Source of the DNA: Glaciecola petra
Lineage (GTDB): Bacteria; Pseudomonadota; Gammaproteobacteria; Enterobacterales; Alteromonadaceae
Direction: 5' to 3'
Assembly: GCF_031846345.1 (NCBI RefSeq)
Contig: NZ_JAVRHX010000003.1
Coordinates: forward strand, 310,001-374,000
DNA length: 64,000 nucleotides
The translations under genes and the position numbers were made by a program. The notes under the pieces are model-generated. The model did no database searches. It was not told where the DNA came from and was given only the letters and a program-made list of their open reading frames with translations. This document shows positions 34,069-43,739 of the stretch, piece by piece. Every line of letters starts with the position of its first letter. Positions within the stretch are counted from its first letter, which is position 1.

Positions 34069-34839
34069 ATGAAACTACATATCATCGAGGGATATATACA
34101 AAATATTCACCTTGCAGAATATGAGCATGGGTGTTTATTGCTCGATGGCTGCTGCAGAGTTGATATAGACATCATTCAGCACTTCTTTATGAATACGCTA
34201 AATAGACCTATAAGCGACTTGAAACTCGTTGTTGTTACGCATATGCATCCAGATCATGCAGGCTGTGCTTTAACATTAAAAAAAATAAGCGGGTGCAAAA
34301 TTTTAAGTGGCAGGATGACAGATTCATATTTTAAAACACAATGGTACGCGGGCATAAAGGGCTCTATTGCACACATTGTTGATATGGCACTTGCGCTTTG
34401 GGTAGCGAACCGTCTGGGCAAGAAAAAACGGAATATATGGTATCCAAAATATCTCAGTGCCGATATTTATCTGTCTGACAATGAAACGATACCTGGATTC
34501 GAAGATTGGAAAATTATGCATACCCCCGGTCATACTGACCGTGATATTAGCGTATATAATGAAAATGAGAAGCTCATCTATGTTGCAGATTTAATTGTAA
34601 GAGTAAAACAACAACTGGTACCACCTTTCCCTGTATATTTGCCTAATGCTTATAAAAATTCCTTAGTAAAAGTCAAAAAATTTAATGAATTTCGCTTTTT
34701 AATGGCCCATGTGTCTCCAATGAGGCTCGCTAAAAGCGATATAGATGCAGTGATTGAAAGAGCACCAAGTACGCCAAAAACTAACCTAAATGCAGTGAAA
34801 AATAAGATACGCAGGATTTATCAATTGCCGAAATCTTAA
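34069..34839 (+). CDS. Metallo-beta-lactamase-fold hydrolase
   Basis: The zinc-binding motif THMHPDHAG gives His58, His60, Asp62 and His63. HTPGHTDRDIS and YVADLIV supply the later metal ligands. The 256-residue length fits the glyoxalase II-like hydrolases, but the substrate is unknown. The gene may be read with yebG. Its 3' end overlaps tldD tail to tail by four bases. Confidence 0.85.
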   Translation: MKLHIIEGYIQNIHLAEYEHGCLLLDGCCRVDIDIIQHFFMNTLNRPISDLKLVVVTHMHPDHAGCALTLKKISGCKILSGRMTDSYFKTQWYAGIKGSIAHIVDMALALWVANRLGKKKRNIWYPKYLSADIYLSDNETIPGFEDWKIMHTPGHTDRDISVYNENEKLIYVADLIVRVKQQLVPPFPVYLPNAYKNSLVKVKKFNEFRFLMAHVSPMRLAKSDIDAVIERAPSTPKTNLNAVKNKIRRIYQLPKS

Positions 34840-36284
34840 GCAGTACCACCAACGGTGAGCTCATCAATTTTGAGCGTGGGTTGGCCGACACCTACCGGGA
34901 CCGATTGACCATCTTTACCGCAGATCCCAACACCTCTATCAAGGCTAAGATCATTTCCAATCATCGATATTTTTTGCATGGACTCTGGTCCATTACCAAT
35001 TAAGGTTGCGCCTTTTATTGCTTGAGTAACTTGCCCGTTTTCTATTAAATATGCTTCGGATGTTGAAAATACAAATTTTCCAGAAGTTATGTCAACTTGT
35101 CCTCCACCAAAATTCGGCGCATAAATGCCATTTTCAACCGACGATATTATCTCTTTAGCACTATGTTCGCCTGCTAACATATAAGTATTGGTCATTCTCG
35201 GCATTGGCAAATGAGCATAAGATTCGCGGCGACCGTTACCGGTAGGTTTTACACCCATTAATCCAGCATTATGTTTGTCTTGCATGTACCCTTGCAAAAT
35301 TCCATCTTCGATTAAGACATTATATTGAGTAGGCGTGCCTTCATCATCAATACTTAATGAGCCTCTGCGGTCTGACATTGTGCCATCGTCAATAACAGTT
35401 ACCCCTTTAGCGGCTACTCTCTCACCAATTCGACCGCTAAACGTAGATGAACCTTTGCGGTTAAAGTCTCCTTCCAAACCATGACCCACAGCTTCATGTA
35501 ATAAAACGCCTGGCCATCCGCTTCCTAACACTACTGGCATTGTTCCAGCAGGGGCTGGTATAGCGTGTAAGTTGACCCGAGCCATTTTAATTGCTTCGTC
35601 GGCAATTTGTTGATATCTACTTTTTCCAGGAACGTCTGAATCTTGGCTGAAAAAATCGTAACATCTGCGACCACCAGCACCTGAGCTTCCACGTTCGCGT
35701 TTGTCACCGTCTTCTAACAAAACAGAACAATTAAGGCGTATTAAAGGTCGGATATCAGTGGCAAAGGTACCATCTGTCGCGGCAACCAAAATTTCTTCGT
35801 AAACTCCGGTTAAACTAACAATCACTTGGCTCGCATTTGGTGCTTGCTGACGTACATAAGCGTCAGTACTTTTCAGTAATGCCACTTTTTCACTATCTGG
35901 CAATGACATTAAAGGATTAGCATCGGCATACAATTGATGCGCTTTTTTAGGTATGAATGCTTTGGTTTTTTGTTGCCCACCTTGCTTCGCGATACTTCGT
36001 GATGCCATACAAGCATCTTTGAGCGTGTTGAGACTAATTTCATCTGAATAAGCAAATCCGGTTTTCTCGCCACTAATTGCACGAACACCTACGCCACGTT
36101 CAATATTATAACTGCCATCTTTGATGATACCATCTTCCAATACCCAACTTTCATGTTGCGATAATTGGAAGTATAAATCGGCAAAATCAATTTTATAATC
36201 CAGCACTGAATCCAATAGGCTTATTAGATCTGATTCAACCAGTCCGGACTGCGTTAATAAGCTATCAAGTACTCTTGCGTTCAA
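34836..36284 (-). CDS. tldD: Metalloprotease subunit TldD
   Basis: TldD forms with TldE (PmbA) a heterodimeric zinc protease that degrades peptides such as the CcdA antitoxin and processes microcin B17 precursors. The 482-residue protein has the zinc motif HEAVGHGLEGDF and the C-terminal GICGKDGQSVPVGVGQP. tldE/pmbA is not in the window. It overlaps the nitrilase gene by 20 bases and ends the mreBCD-maf-rng-yhdP-nit-tldD run. Confidence 0.95.
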   Translation of the reverse strand: MNARVLDSLLTQSGLVESDLISLLDSVLDYKIDFADLYFQLSQHESWVLEDGIIKDGSYNIERGVGVRAISGEKTGFAYSDEISLNTLKDACMASRSIAKQGGQQKTKAFIPKKAHQLYADANPLMSLPDSEKVALLKSTDAYVRQQAPNASQVIVSLTGVYEEILVAATDGTFATDIRPLIRLNCSVLLEDGDKRERGSSGAGGRRCYDFFSQDSDVPGKSRYQQIADEAIKMARVNLHAIPAPAGTMPVVLGSGWPGVLLHEAVGHGLEGDFNRKGSSTFSGRIGERVAAKGVTVIDDGTMSDRRGSLSIDDEGTPTQYNVLIEDGILQGYMQDKHNAGLMGVKPTGNGRRESYAHLPMPRMTNTYMLAGEHSAKEIISSVENGIYAPNFGGGQVDITSGKFVFSTSEAYLIENGQVTQAIKGATLIGNGPESMQKISMIGNDLSLDRGVGICGKDGQSVPVGVGQPTLKIDELTVGGTA

Positions 36285-37185
36285 TCTGATATCTCTCTTT
36301 TTTGTGTGAGTTTACTGGCATCTTTGCACGTATTTTGGATAAGTCTGTATTGTCAACTCTGACGCTTACAAAACCTTCTTCATCTTCAATAATATCTAGG
36401 CAATCACCCCAGGGAGAGTATATGCAGCTATTACCAAACGTTTGTCTGCCGTCGGCATGTTTTCCAACTTGATTAGATGCTACTACAAAACACTGATTTT
36501 CGATACTGCGTGCGCGCAATAAAGTATGCCAATGAGCTTTACCTGTGACCTTTGTGAATGCGCTAGGAACAACTATCACATTGGGTGCCTGTCCATTTTC
36601 TGTAAATTTAGCATAAGCGCCGAACATGTCGGCAAAGCGCAAGTCATAGCAAACACTCTGAGCAACCTCACCAAAAGATGTTTTAAACAAGGCTAGTCCT
36701 GAGCCTGCTTCAGTATATTTGGATTCTAAATATGATTGGGTTTTATCAGCAACTTCAACATCAAACAAATGAATTTTGTCATATCGACTGACTAAACTTC
36801 CGTCGGGACCGTAAACCAAACTTGCAGCAAAATACTTATCTTTGCCAACAGTCGTTTCAGTTAAGCTTGGCTTCATTGGCGTTGTACCAGCTACCAAATA
36901 ACATTGATTCCTCCTCGCCATAGCACTAAATCTTATTTGGATTGGTGCTTTTTGGACAGACACTTTTTCTTGTACTTTTTGGACAGACACTTTTTCTGGT
37001 GATTCAGCATGCGCTAACATTGCCTGTCCAGAAACTCCAAATAAAGAACAGCATTCAGGGAGCACCACCAATTTTTCACCTTCACAGCTAGCGCACGCTT
37101 GGTCCATCAATGCTTCGATCTTATCGAGGTTGTCTTCTACTTTATCTTGGCCATTAATTTGTATACTAATCAGATTGATCATCAA
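36265..37185 (-). CDS. Carbon-nitrogen hydrolase (Nit family) with an inserted repeat
   Basis: The nitrilase triad is Glu44 (LPECC), Lys137 (YDKIHLFDV) and Cys179 (SVCYDLRF). The family includes deaminated-glutathione amidases, a likely role. Residues 62-81 read as two copies of EKVSVQK/EKVSVQKA, about 15 residues more than the usual short loop before PIQ. These encode a tandem 27-bp repeat containing TGTCTGTCCA twice. The gene overlaps yhdP by 20 bases at its start and tldD by 20 at its end. Confidence 0.88.
   Translation of the reverse strand: MMINLISIQINGQDKVEDNLDKIEALMDQACASCEGEKLVVLPECCSLFGVSGQAMLAHAESPEKVSVQKVQEKVSVQKAPIQIRFSAMARRNQCYLVAGTTPMKPSLTETTVGKDKYFAASLVYGPDGSLVSRYDKIHLFDVEVADKTQSYLESKYTEAGSGLALFKTSFGEVAQSVCYDLRFADMFGAYAKFTENGQAPNVIVVPSAFTKVTGKAHWHTLLRARSIENQCFVVASNQVGKHADGRQTFGNSCIYSPWGDCLDIIEDEEGFVSVRVDNTDLSKIRAKMPVNSHKKERYQIERKST
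36586..36595 (-). repeat. Dispersed 10-mer TGGACAGGCA
   Basis: Encodes NGQA in the nitrilase, in the ENGQAPNV loop. Confidence 0.8.
36953..36989 (+). repeat. Tandem pair of TGGACAGACA, 27 bases apart
   Basis: Copies at 36953-36962 and 36980-36989 lie in two 27-bp units that encode the extra EKVSVQK residues of the nitrilase (antisense reading VSVQ). Confidence 0.88.
37021..37030 (-). repeat. Dispersed 10-mer TGGACAGGCA
   Basis: Encodes SGQA in the nitrilase, only about 30 bases from the tandem pair and in the opposite orientation. Confidence 0.8.
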
Positions 37186-40100
37186 TTTTTTCTATATGAA
37201 TAAAATCTTCTTTTGTGGGGGGCACAAATTCGAGTGAATCAGAAGGAAACAACTCTTGCTCGTTTTGGCGACGAGCTGGCAAATCTACTTCTGTGCTTTC
37301 TCGTCCAGTTTCAATGAGTATCGGCGATTCAATAGTCCCCGTAACGCTATAATTTATATTAGATATTACTTTGGCAGAGGTTAAGACTTGATCAATAGCA
37401 AGAGCTGCTAACGCTGAAGGAGGACTGACTGTAAAGAAATAAACTAAAACGGGTAAATTTCCTGTCACGTTGGGGGTAAAACTCACGTTATAATTTAATT
37501 CGCTCGCAGCTAAGTCAGTATAGCCATATATCTCAATTTCGCCCGCAGCACCATCTATAAAGGTATCCCTCGTGTCAGCTTTTCCTTCAGTAATTTGTAC
37601 CGAACCCCGCATGCTGTCATAAAAAAATCCTTTGGCAAAAACATCTCTAAAATCAAGAGATAACTTTCTAACTAGGGAGTTTAAACTGAGTAATGTGAAA
37701 ATTCGTGAACCCTTATCACTGACTTCAGTCAGGTAACCATCGCTTAAACGCCAGTCTATTTCACCGTCTAAGTGCTCAAACTGGGCATCAAAAGGAGAGT
37801 CTTTCCATGTTAACGCAAAAGCCATATCTGCTTGTGAATCTTGAATCCCTGAATCAAAGCCTAATTGTTTCAGAAATTCTCCAAAATCAGAGCTATTCAA
37901 GTCACCAGCCAAAAACGTATAGTGGTCTTCGTTTCTTTTGTACCATTGCCCAGATGCATTCACCGTGCCTTGCCCATTGTCCAAAAGTAGTTGAGCAATT
38001 TTCAAACCATCGTTGTTAGGTTCGGCTTCAATTTCAACCCGTCCTAAATTAACCCCTGCTATTTCACATGACTTACAAGTAATATTGAGGTTAGGTAGAC
38101 TTTTTGGATCAATTTTTACGCCTGTCACTGTGTTGTTTTTACCATCAGATATAACGGTTTCTGTATCGTTTATAGCGTCCAATTTCACATACTCTGCGTC
38201 AATGGATACACCTTTACTAAACCATTCATCATGTAAAATAGCATTGGCCCTAACTTGGTCAGCACTTAACTCAAAATTCCATTGGTCAGCCAAACGCTTC
38301 ACTCTTAAATCAACATCTGTCAATTCTTGCCCCTGTATGGCTAATTTCTCAGTATCCACAAATATTCTTTGTGGTCGACCTAAAATTGCGGGACGCGAAG
38401 AGTCAATATTTTGTGTGAGTGCCGCAATAAAATTATACCAACCATCAGCAGATATTTTTTCAAAATCAGCGCTGATACTAAAACCAACGCCTCTAGTTTC
38501 AAACTCAGTGGGTCCAATAGCAAGATGAGCACGATTAAATTGCTTTTCTTTGTGGGGCAAAGCTCCATCAAATTGCGCAATATCTGCTAATTGAATGTCT
38601 ATACTAGAAGCAATATTGTTTCCGCTTGCATGGATTAAAAGAGGTGTTTCTTGGCCACTGAAAAAAGCAAGCGGTTGGGGCAGGTTTGCATTGACGTTTA
38701 TTAGATCGCTAAACAAAGACGCTTCATAACTAAAACTATTTTTGCCCAATTCAAAATCTGCCGCCAAGGTCCATTGCGCATTTCCATTGAAATACTCACC
38801 AAAAGATTCAGACACATTAGATGCTAATTCATAAGTATTTGAATCTCCTTGCACTTCGATGCCTAAAGCATAAAAGTCAGTCAGCTGTTCACCTTTTAAA
38901 TCTACACTGACAAGTTGTTCAAATAAGGTAGTACTGAGTTTATCAATAGTAATACTTTCATTGTCAAAGCTCACTTGGCCAACAGCATTTTTCAATTGTA
39001 AATTGAGTGCAGGTAAATTAACTGTATTGTAAGTTAAAAACACCTTGCCCACTGCCCTTGTATCTTGGCTACTCGATAACGGAATATATAAATTCAAATC
39101 GGTAGTCAATTCACCTTCAATTTTAACGCTTTCATTTAGTAACTTGCCTAAGCTATCTGACAAAGAACTTTGTAGCATAAGCTCTGTTAATTGAGACGAC
39201 TTTGCAGCACCCTTTGCCTGAATACTTAACATTGAATTTTGCGTTAAGTTGGGTATTTCGGCTTGCAAATCTCGCAGTTTTACCTTTCCTAGTAAACTAG
39301 AGGGGCTTCGCATATTAAGAGCTAAATTTTCAAACAGCAATTCGATATCAAGTTTGTTAAGTGCAGGCCAGGTCTCGGAAAAAGAAAAGTCAGCTTCAGA
39401 GATATCTACTTTACTTTGGAATACACCTTCATTTTCAGTGAAAGGAAAATCGTCTATCTTGCCATGCCACAATATATCTGCTTTATTTATTTGACCACCC
39501 CCCATAAAAGCTGCGGTTAAAAAGTCTTTCGCATCAGCACCCATTAGGTGGTTTGGTAATAGGCTGGGTACACGCGCTAACTCAATAGGCTCCACATTAA
39601 CCAACAATGATAATAATCGCTTATCAAAATTGTATTCAGAATTAATATTAATAGGAATTGAATCTATTACGGCAGTGGCATTGTTAATAGCCACTTGGCC
39701 TTGGTTTTTAAGGTTAATATGGATGGGCAAGTAAAGATTGTCGATCAGCATATTTCTATCAAACAAGCTTTCTGTACTTAAAGTATTATTTTCACCTGAT
39801 ATTAAGAGTTTACCGTTGTCATTTGCCCAATATAAATCGGCATTCAGCTCACTGACACCAGGAACCAATTGATTTTCTGACCAACTAATATCTGTGAATT
39901 TTGCTTTTATCCATTGATTCTGCACAGACAATTGTGCTGAAAAACTATCGAGTATAATCTGTGTATTGTTCATGGCCAGAGCATCAGCCGCTGACAAAGA
40001 AAATAGGGCCGTAACTGGCAATAAACTGGATAGCTCAAGCTTGTTATCAAGAACAAGCTTCACACCATTGTTGTAAGAATAAGCACCTGTTAAGCTAGTC

Positions 40101-41098
40101 TTTAAGGATTCGCCCTCTGTCTCAATAATTAAATCTTGTACAACAAATTCCCACTGTTGTTTTATTTTTTCTAGCGCAAACTTACCTTCAATGGTGTTTT
40201 GTAAAGCTATTGACTGGGCAGTCCAATCAAAACTTGAAGGTAATATGTTGCCAGTGACGCTCTCTATAGCGCTATTGTTAATCTTTGCCCATAACTCAAA
40301 GTTGCCTTTACTGGATGCTAATTTGCTTTCGAGGTTGGTGTATTCATTAAACCAAGCCGACAAATTTATGTCTTGAGCCTTTGCGTATAGCGTACCTTTG
40401 TAACTACTGACATCTCCATATAAATCGAGAATAAACTTAGTGGTATTTTCAGAAAAATCCTCAAGAGCAAATACGCCTACACCTTGGTGCCTGTTTTCTT
40501 TATTTAGCCAAGATAATTGCTCAATATCAATCGCCTTACTTGTTTGATTTGTCGTCAGTATCACTCGGCTATTAATGACAGAAAAATTGCTCAACTGGGC
40601 TAAAAATAGAGTCTCCAGCGCTTCAATGATGGGAAATTCACTTTCATTGGTATTCAGTTGATTGATATTGAGATCGACCACCAGGCTGTTTAGAACAACC
40701 TTATTGCTTTGTAATCGTCTACTCGCAATAGAGGACCAAAAATCAATATCCAAGAATAGTTCGCCAATCTGCAAATCAATTGGGGACTGCAGCCCTTTTT
40801 CGATGCTAACTTCTCGAAGAATGATAGATGGACCCGTGCTAGTCCAGTTAGCAGAAAGCTCGCCAATATTTAAATCAACTGCATATTCATCTGATATGTA
40901 TTGTTGTAAATAATCTTTGTGATTGTCTAAGTAAGGCAAAGAATAGCGAAGTAAACTCATGAAAAGCGCAATCACAACCAGTACAAGCGCGAACAATGTC
41001 CATAGCTTTTTCAAGACATAAGCCGCCAAGCGACTAGATTTACTCGCTTCTTTAATCTCCAGCTTTTGCTTATTTACTATAGTGGATTCTTGACTCAA
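37166..41098 (-). CDS. yhdP: YhdP family AsmA-like protein
   Basis: YhdP, with TamB and YdbH, moves phospholipids from the inner to the outer membrane. The 1310-residue protein has one N-terminal membrane helix (about residues 28-50) and then long beta-rich repeats (DUF3971-like and AsmA C-terminal parts), as in the family. The C-terminus is a short hydrophilic tail. It sits between rng and nit, as in related genomes. Overlap with nit (20 bases) shows co-transcription. Confidence 0.92.
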   Translation of the reverse strand: MSQESTIVNKQKLEIKEASKSSRLAAYVLKKLWTLFALVLVVIALFMSLLRYSLPYLDNHKDYLQQYISDEYAVDLNIGELSANWTSTGPSIILREVSIEKGLQSPIDLQIGELFLDIDFWSSIASRRLQSNKVVLNSLVVDLNINQLNTNESEFPIIEALETLFLAQLSNFSVINSRVILTTNQTSKAIDIEQLSWLNKENRHQGVGVFALEDFSENTTKFILDLYGDVSSYKGTLYAKAQDINLSAWFNEYTNLESKLASSKGNFELWAKINNSAIESVTGNILPSSFDWTAQSIALQNTIEGKFALEKIKQQWEFVVQDLIIETEGESLKTSLTGAYSYNNGVKLVLDNKLELSSLLPVTALFSLSAADALAMNNTQIILDSFSAQLSVQNQWIKAKFTDISWSENQLVPGVSELNADLYWANDNGKLLISGENNTLSTESLFDRNMLIDNLYLPIHINLKNQGQVAINNATAVIDSIPININSEYNFDKRLLSLLVNVEPIELARVPSLLPNHLMGADAKDFLTAAFMGGGQINKADILWHGKIDDFPFTENEGVFQSKVDISEADFSFSETWPALNKLDIELLFENLALNMRSPSSLLGKVKLRDLQAEIPNLTQNSMLSIQAKGAAKSSQLTELMLQSSLSDSLGKLLNESVKIEGELTTDLNLYIPLSSSQDTRAVGKVFLTYNTVNLPALNLQLKNAVGQVSFDNESITIDKLSTTLFEQLVSVDLKGEQLTDFYALGIEVQGDSNTYELASNVSESFGEYFNGNAQWTLAADFELGKNSFSYEASLFSDLINVNANLPQPLAFFSGQETPLLIHASGNNIASSIDIQLADIAQFDGALPHKEKQFNRAHLAIGPTEFETRGVGFSISADFEKISADGWYNFIAALTQNIDSSRPAILGRPQRIFVDTEKLAIQGQELTDVDLRVKRLADQWNFELSADQVRANAILHDEWFSKGVSIDAEYVKLDAINDTETVISDGKNNTVTGVKIDPKSLPNLNITCKSCEIAGVNLGRVEIEAEPNNDGLKIAQLLLDNGQGTVNASGQWYKRNEDHYTFLAGDLNSSDFGEFLKQLGFDSGIQDSQADMAFALTWKDSPFDAQFEHLDGEIDWRLSDGYLTEVSDKGSRIFTLLSLNSLVRKLSLDFRDVFAKGFFYDSMRGSVQITEGKADTRDTFIDGAAGEIEIYGYTDLAASELNYNVSFTPNVTGNLPVLVYFFTVSPPSALAALAIDQVLTSAKVISNINYSVTGTIESPILIETGRESTEVDLPARRQNEQELFPSDSLEFVPPTKEDFIHIEKIDDQSD

Positions 41099-41167
41099 TT
41101 TATCGCTCGCTGTCTTTCATTTTTTATTGCATCACTTCTTGTCTCATCAGTTTTTCTCCTATCATCA

Positions 41168-42634
41168 CTACATCATCACTACATCAAATTTATCTTGGTG
41201 ATAAAGAGGCTCAGTTTGTACTTTAATTTGCTTTTCAACAAAAGCTTCTAATTCGGCTAATACATGTGACTCGTCGCCTAATAATGCATCTGCCACCACT
41301 GCTGAGGCATAAATCACGAACATGTCGGCGTTGTATGCCTTATTGACTCGGACAATTTCACGAGTAATTTCAAAGCAAATAGTTTCAACTGTTTTTGTAC
41401 TACCTCGTCCTTTACAAGCTGGGCATTCGCCGCAAAGAAGATGTTCTAAAGACTCCCTGGTACGTTTTCTTGTGACTTCAATAAGACCTAACTTAGTGAA
41501 GCCATAAATACTAGACTTGGCTCTATCTTTTGCCATTGCGACTTCAAGTGAATGAAGCACTCTCTTTTGATGGTCCGGCACTGTCATATCGATAAAATCG
41601 ATCAAGATCATGCCGCCCAAATTTCGAAGTCTTAACTGACGAGCTATGGCCGAGGTTGCTTCGATATTAGTATTGAAAATAGTTTCTTCTAAATTACGAT
41701 GGCCAACAAATGCACCCGTATTAATATCTATTGTTGTCATTGCCTCAGTCTGATCGATAATCAAATAACCACCCGATTTCAAATCGACACGACGACCTAA
41801 GGCTCGTTGCAATTCATTTTCTACGTCATACAAATCAAAAATGGGTAATTCACCTTGGTAATACTCTAATTTTTGACTGAGTTCAGGGACATATTCTTTA
41901 GTAAATTCAAGTAAGTCTTGAAAGGTTAAATTAGAATCAATACGGATACGATCAATATGAGTGCCAACAAAATCTCTTAATACACGTCTAGCAACAGGTA
42001 AGTCTTCATATAAAACGTTAGATTTAGACGCTTTTTTGCGCGATTGAATCTTATTCCATAAACGCCTTAAGAATTCAGCATCTTGTCTAAGCTCAGCATC
42101 ATTCACACCCTCTGCAGCAGTTCGTAAAATAAACCCACCATCTTCATCGCAAAACCCAGAAACAATTTCCTTCAGGCGTTCACGCTCTAATTCGTCTTCT
42201 ATTTTTTGTGATACCCCTACATGGGTTACTGAAGGCATAAAAACTAAATAGCGCGAGGGTAAGGTGATATCGGTAGTCAACCTTGCGCCTTTAGTACCTA
42301 ATGGATCTTTGACAACCTGAACCACAATGGATTGGCCTTCTCGGACCAATTCCCTTATGTCTTTAATCTCTAACTGAGAAGGACTCACGTCATCTGCGAG
42401 TTCATCATGAATGGCAATATCAGAGGCATGTAAAAAGGCAGCCTTATCTAAACCAATGTCAACAAATGCCGCCTGCATACCAGGTAATACTCGACTCACT
42501 TTGCCTTTATAGATATTACCGACCAAACCTTTTTTAGTATGCCTTTCAATATGAATTTCTTGCAAAATACCGTTTTCAATTAGCGCAACTCGTGACTCTG
42601 AAGGAGTAACATTAATCAATAATTCTGCGCTCAT
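41168..42634 (-). CDS. rng: Ribonuclease G
   Basis: RNase G is an endoribonuclease that matures the 5' end of 16S rRNA and cuts some mRNAs. The 488-residue protein has an N-terminal S1 domain (KGKVSRVLPGMQAAFVDIG), the RNase E/G core with DINTGAF and LIDFIDM (catalytic aspartates), and the zinc-link motif CPACKGRG. It follows maf by 39 bases. Confidence 0.96.
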   Translation of the reverse strand: MSAELLINVTPSESRVALIENGILQEIHIERHTKKGLVGNIYKGKVSRVLPGMQAAFVDIGLDKAAFLHASDIAIHDELADDVSPSQLEIKDIRELVREGQSIVVQVVKDPLGTKGARLTTDITLPSRYLVFMPSVTHVGVSQKIEDELERERLKEIVSGFCDEDGGFILRTAAEGVNDAELRQDAEFLRRLWNKIQSRKKASKSNVLYEDLPVARRVLRDFVGTHIDRIRIDSNLTFQDLLEFTKEYVPELSQKLEYYQGELPIFDLYDVENELQRALGRRVDLKSGGYLIIDQTEAMTTIDINTGAFVGHRNLEETIFNTNIEATSAIARQLRLRNLGGMILIDFIDMTVPDHQKRVLHSLEVAMAKDRAKSSIYGFTKLGLIEVTRKRTRESLEHLLCGECPACKGRGSTKTVETICFEITREIVRVNKAYNADMFVIYASAVVADALLGDESHVLAELEAFVEKQIKVQTEPLYHQDKFDVVMM

Positions 42635-42673
42635 TTTCCAATATTCTCACTATTATATTTTTTACTTCATCAC

Positions 42674-43261
42674 TTAACAGGGCATTTCGTATTCTGCTAA
42701 GAGCACTTTAGTTTCATGCAATGGCAACCCAATAACTGAGCTATGACTGCCTTCTATATATTTAACAAATTGACCACCGATACCTTGTATGGCATATCCA
42801 CCTGCTTTATCTTTCGGTTCACCTGTTTTCCAATATCGTAATGTCTCACTTTCGCTAAGCTCAGCCATGGCTACTCGTGTAAGCACAACACAGTTCTTGC
42901 ATTCACCTTGGTATACAAGGCTGATTGCGGTTAGTACTTCATGCGTATTGGCACTTAGTAGGCCCATCATGGAAGTAAAGTGTTCTAAGCCAATAGGTTT
43001 ACCAAGAATAATGTTATTCACTACAACAATCGTATCTGAACCCAGAACAATATGATCTTGATTCTGCTTTGCTATTACTTTGGCCTTTGATTCGGCCAAT
43101 CGTTCAACTAAACATTCAGGTTTTTCGTTTTCCTTTGGGCTTTCATCAATATCGGCACTGCAAACGTCGAAATCGTCAAGAATATATCCTAATAATTCTT
43201 TTCGTCTGGGCGAAGCAGACGCCAGTATTACTGGTGCTAACAAGCCATTTGATTGATACAT
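42674..43261 (-). CDS. maf: Maf-type nucleoside triphosphate pyrophosphatase
   Basis: Maf proteins hydrolyse dTTP/UTP and modified nucleotides to monophosphates. The 195-residue protein has the ASASPRRKELL loop, SDTIVVV and the KDKAGGYAIQG segment, which fits the YhdE (dTTP/UTP) subgroup. It starts three bases after mreD ends. Confidence 0.94.
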   Translation of the reverse strand: MYQSNGLLAPVILASASPRRKELLGYILDDFDVCSADIDESPKENEKPECLVERLAESKAKVIAKQNQDHIVLGSDTIVVVNNIILGKPIGLEHFTSMMGLLSANTHEVLTAISLVYQGECKNCVVLTRVAMAELSESETLRYWKTGEPKDKAGGYAIQGIGGQFVKYIEGSHSSVIGLPLHETKVLLAEYEMPC

Positions 43262-43264
43262 GGT

Positions 43265-43738
43265 TTAGGTCACTCGCAAATCGCGACGAAATTTCCTTAG
43301 TAACCAAAATAACCAAGGCCAAAATAGTACTGAAGATACCGCTGGCCATAAAAACAACCAACTAAACTCAATGCCTGTTATCCAATACTGCAACCAATAC
43401 ACAATTAAATGATACAAAACACATAACATAAGAATAGTCATTATTTGTTGTAACATAGAGTGATTGCGTAATCGTTGATAATTGGCTGCAACTAAATAGA
43501 CAGGAATCGACAATGCAAAACTGTGAACGCCCAAAGAAGTACCATACAACAAATCAATGACTAAACCAGTAAATGCAGCAACACCTACGCTTACTCTGTT
43601 TGGAAGTGCCATGGACCAATAAATAAGAATAAGTAACAGCCAGTCTGGTCGATACAAATCAACAGGAGATGGCATTGGAATAATTTGTAATATAATTCCG
43701 ATTATTATACTGATAATGATAAAGGAACGGTTATTCAT
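43265..43738 (-). CDS. mreD: Rod shape-determining protein MreD
   Basis: MreD is an inner-membrane partner of MreC and the elongasome. The 157-residue protein has five to six hydrophobic segments and the family-typical MPSPVDLYRPDWLLLILIYW segment. It begins one base after mreC ends. Confidence 0.94.
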   Translation of the reverse strand: MNNRSFIIISIIIGIILQIIPMPSPVDLYRPDWLLLILIYWSMALPNRVSVGVAAFTGLVIDLLYGTSLGVHSFALSIPVYLVAANYQRLRNHSMLQQIMTILMLCVLYHLIVYWLQYWITGIEFSWLFLWPAVSSVLFWPWLFWLLRKFRRDLRVT

Positions 43739-43739
43739 C

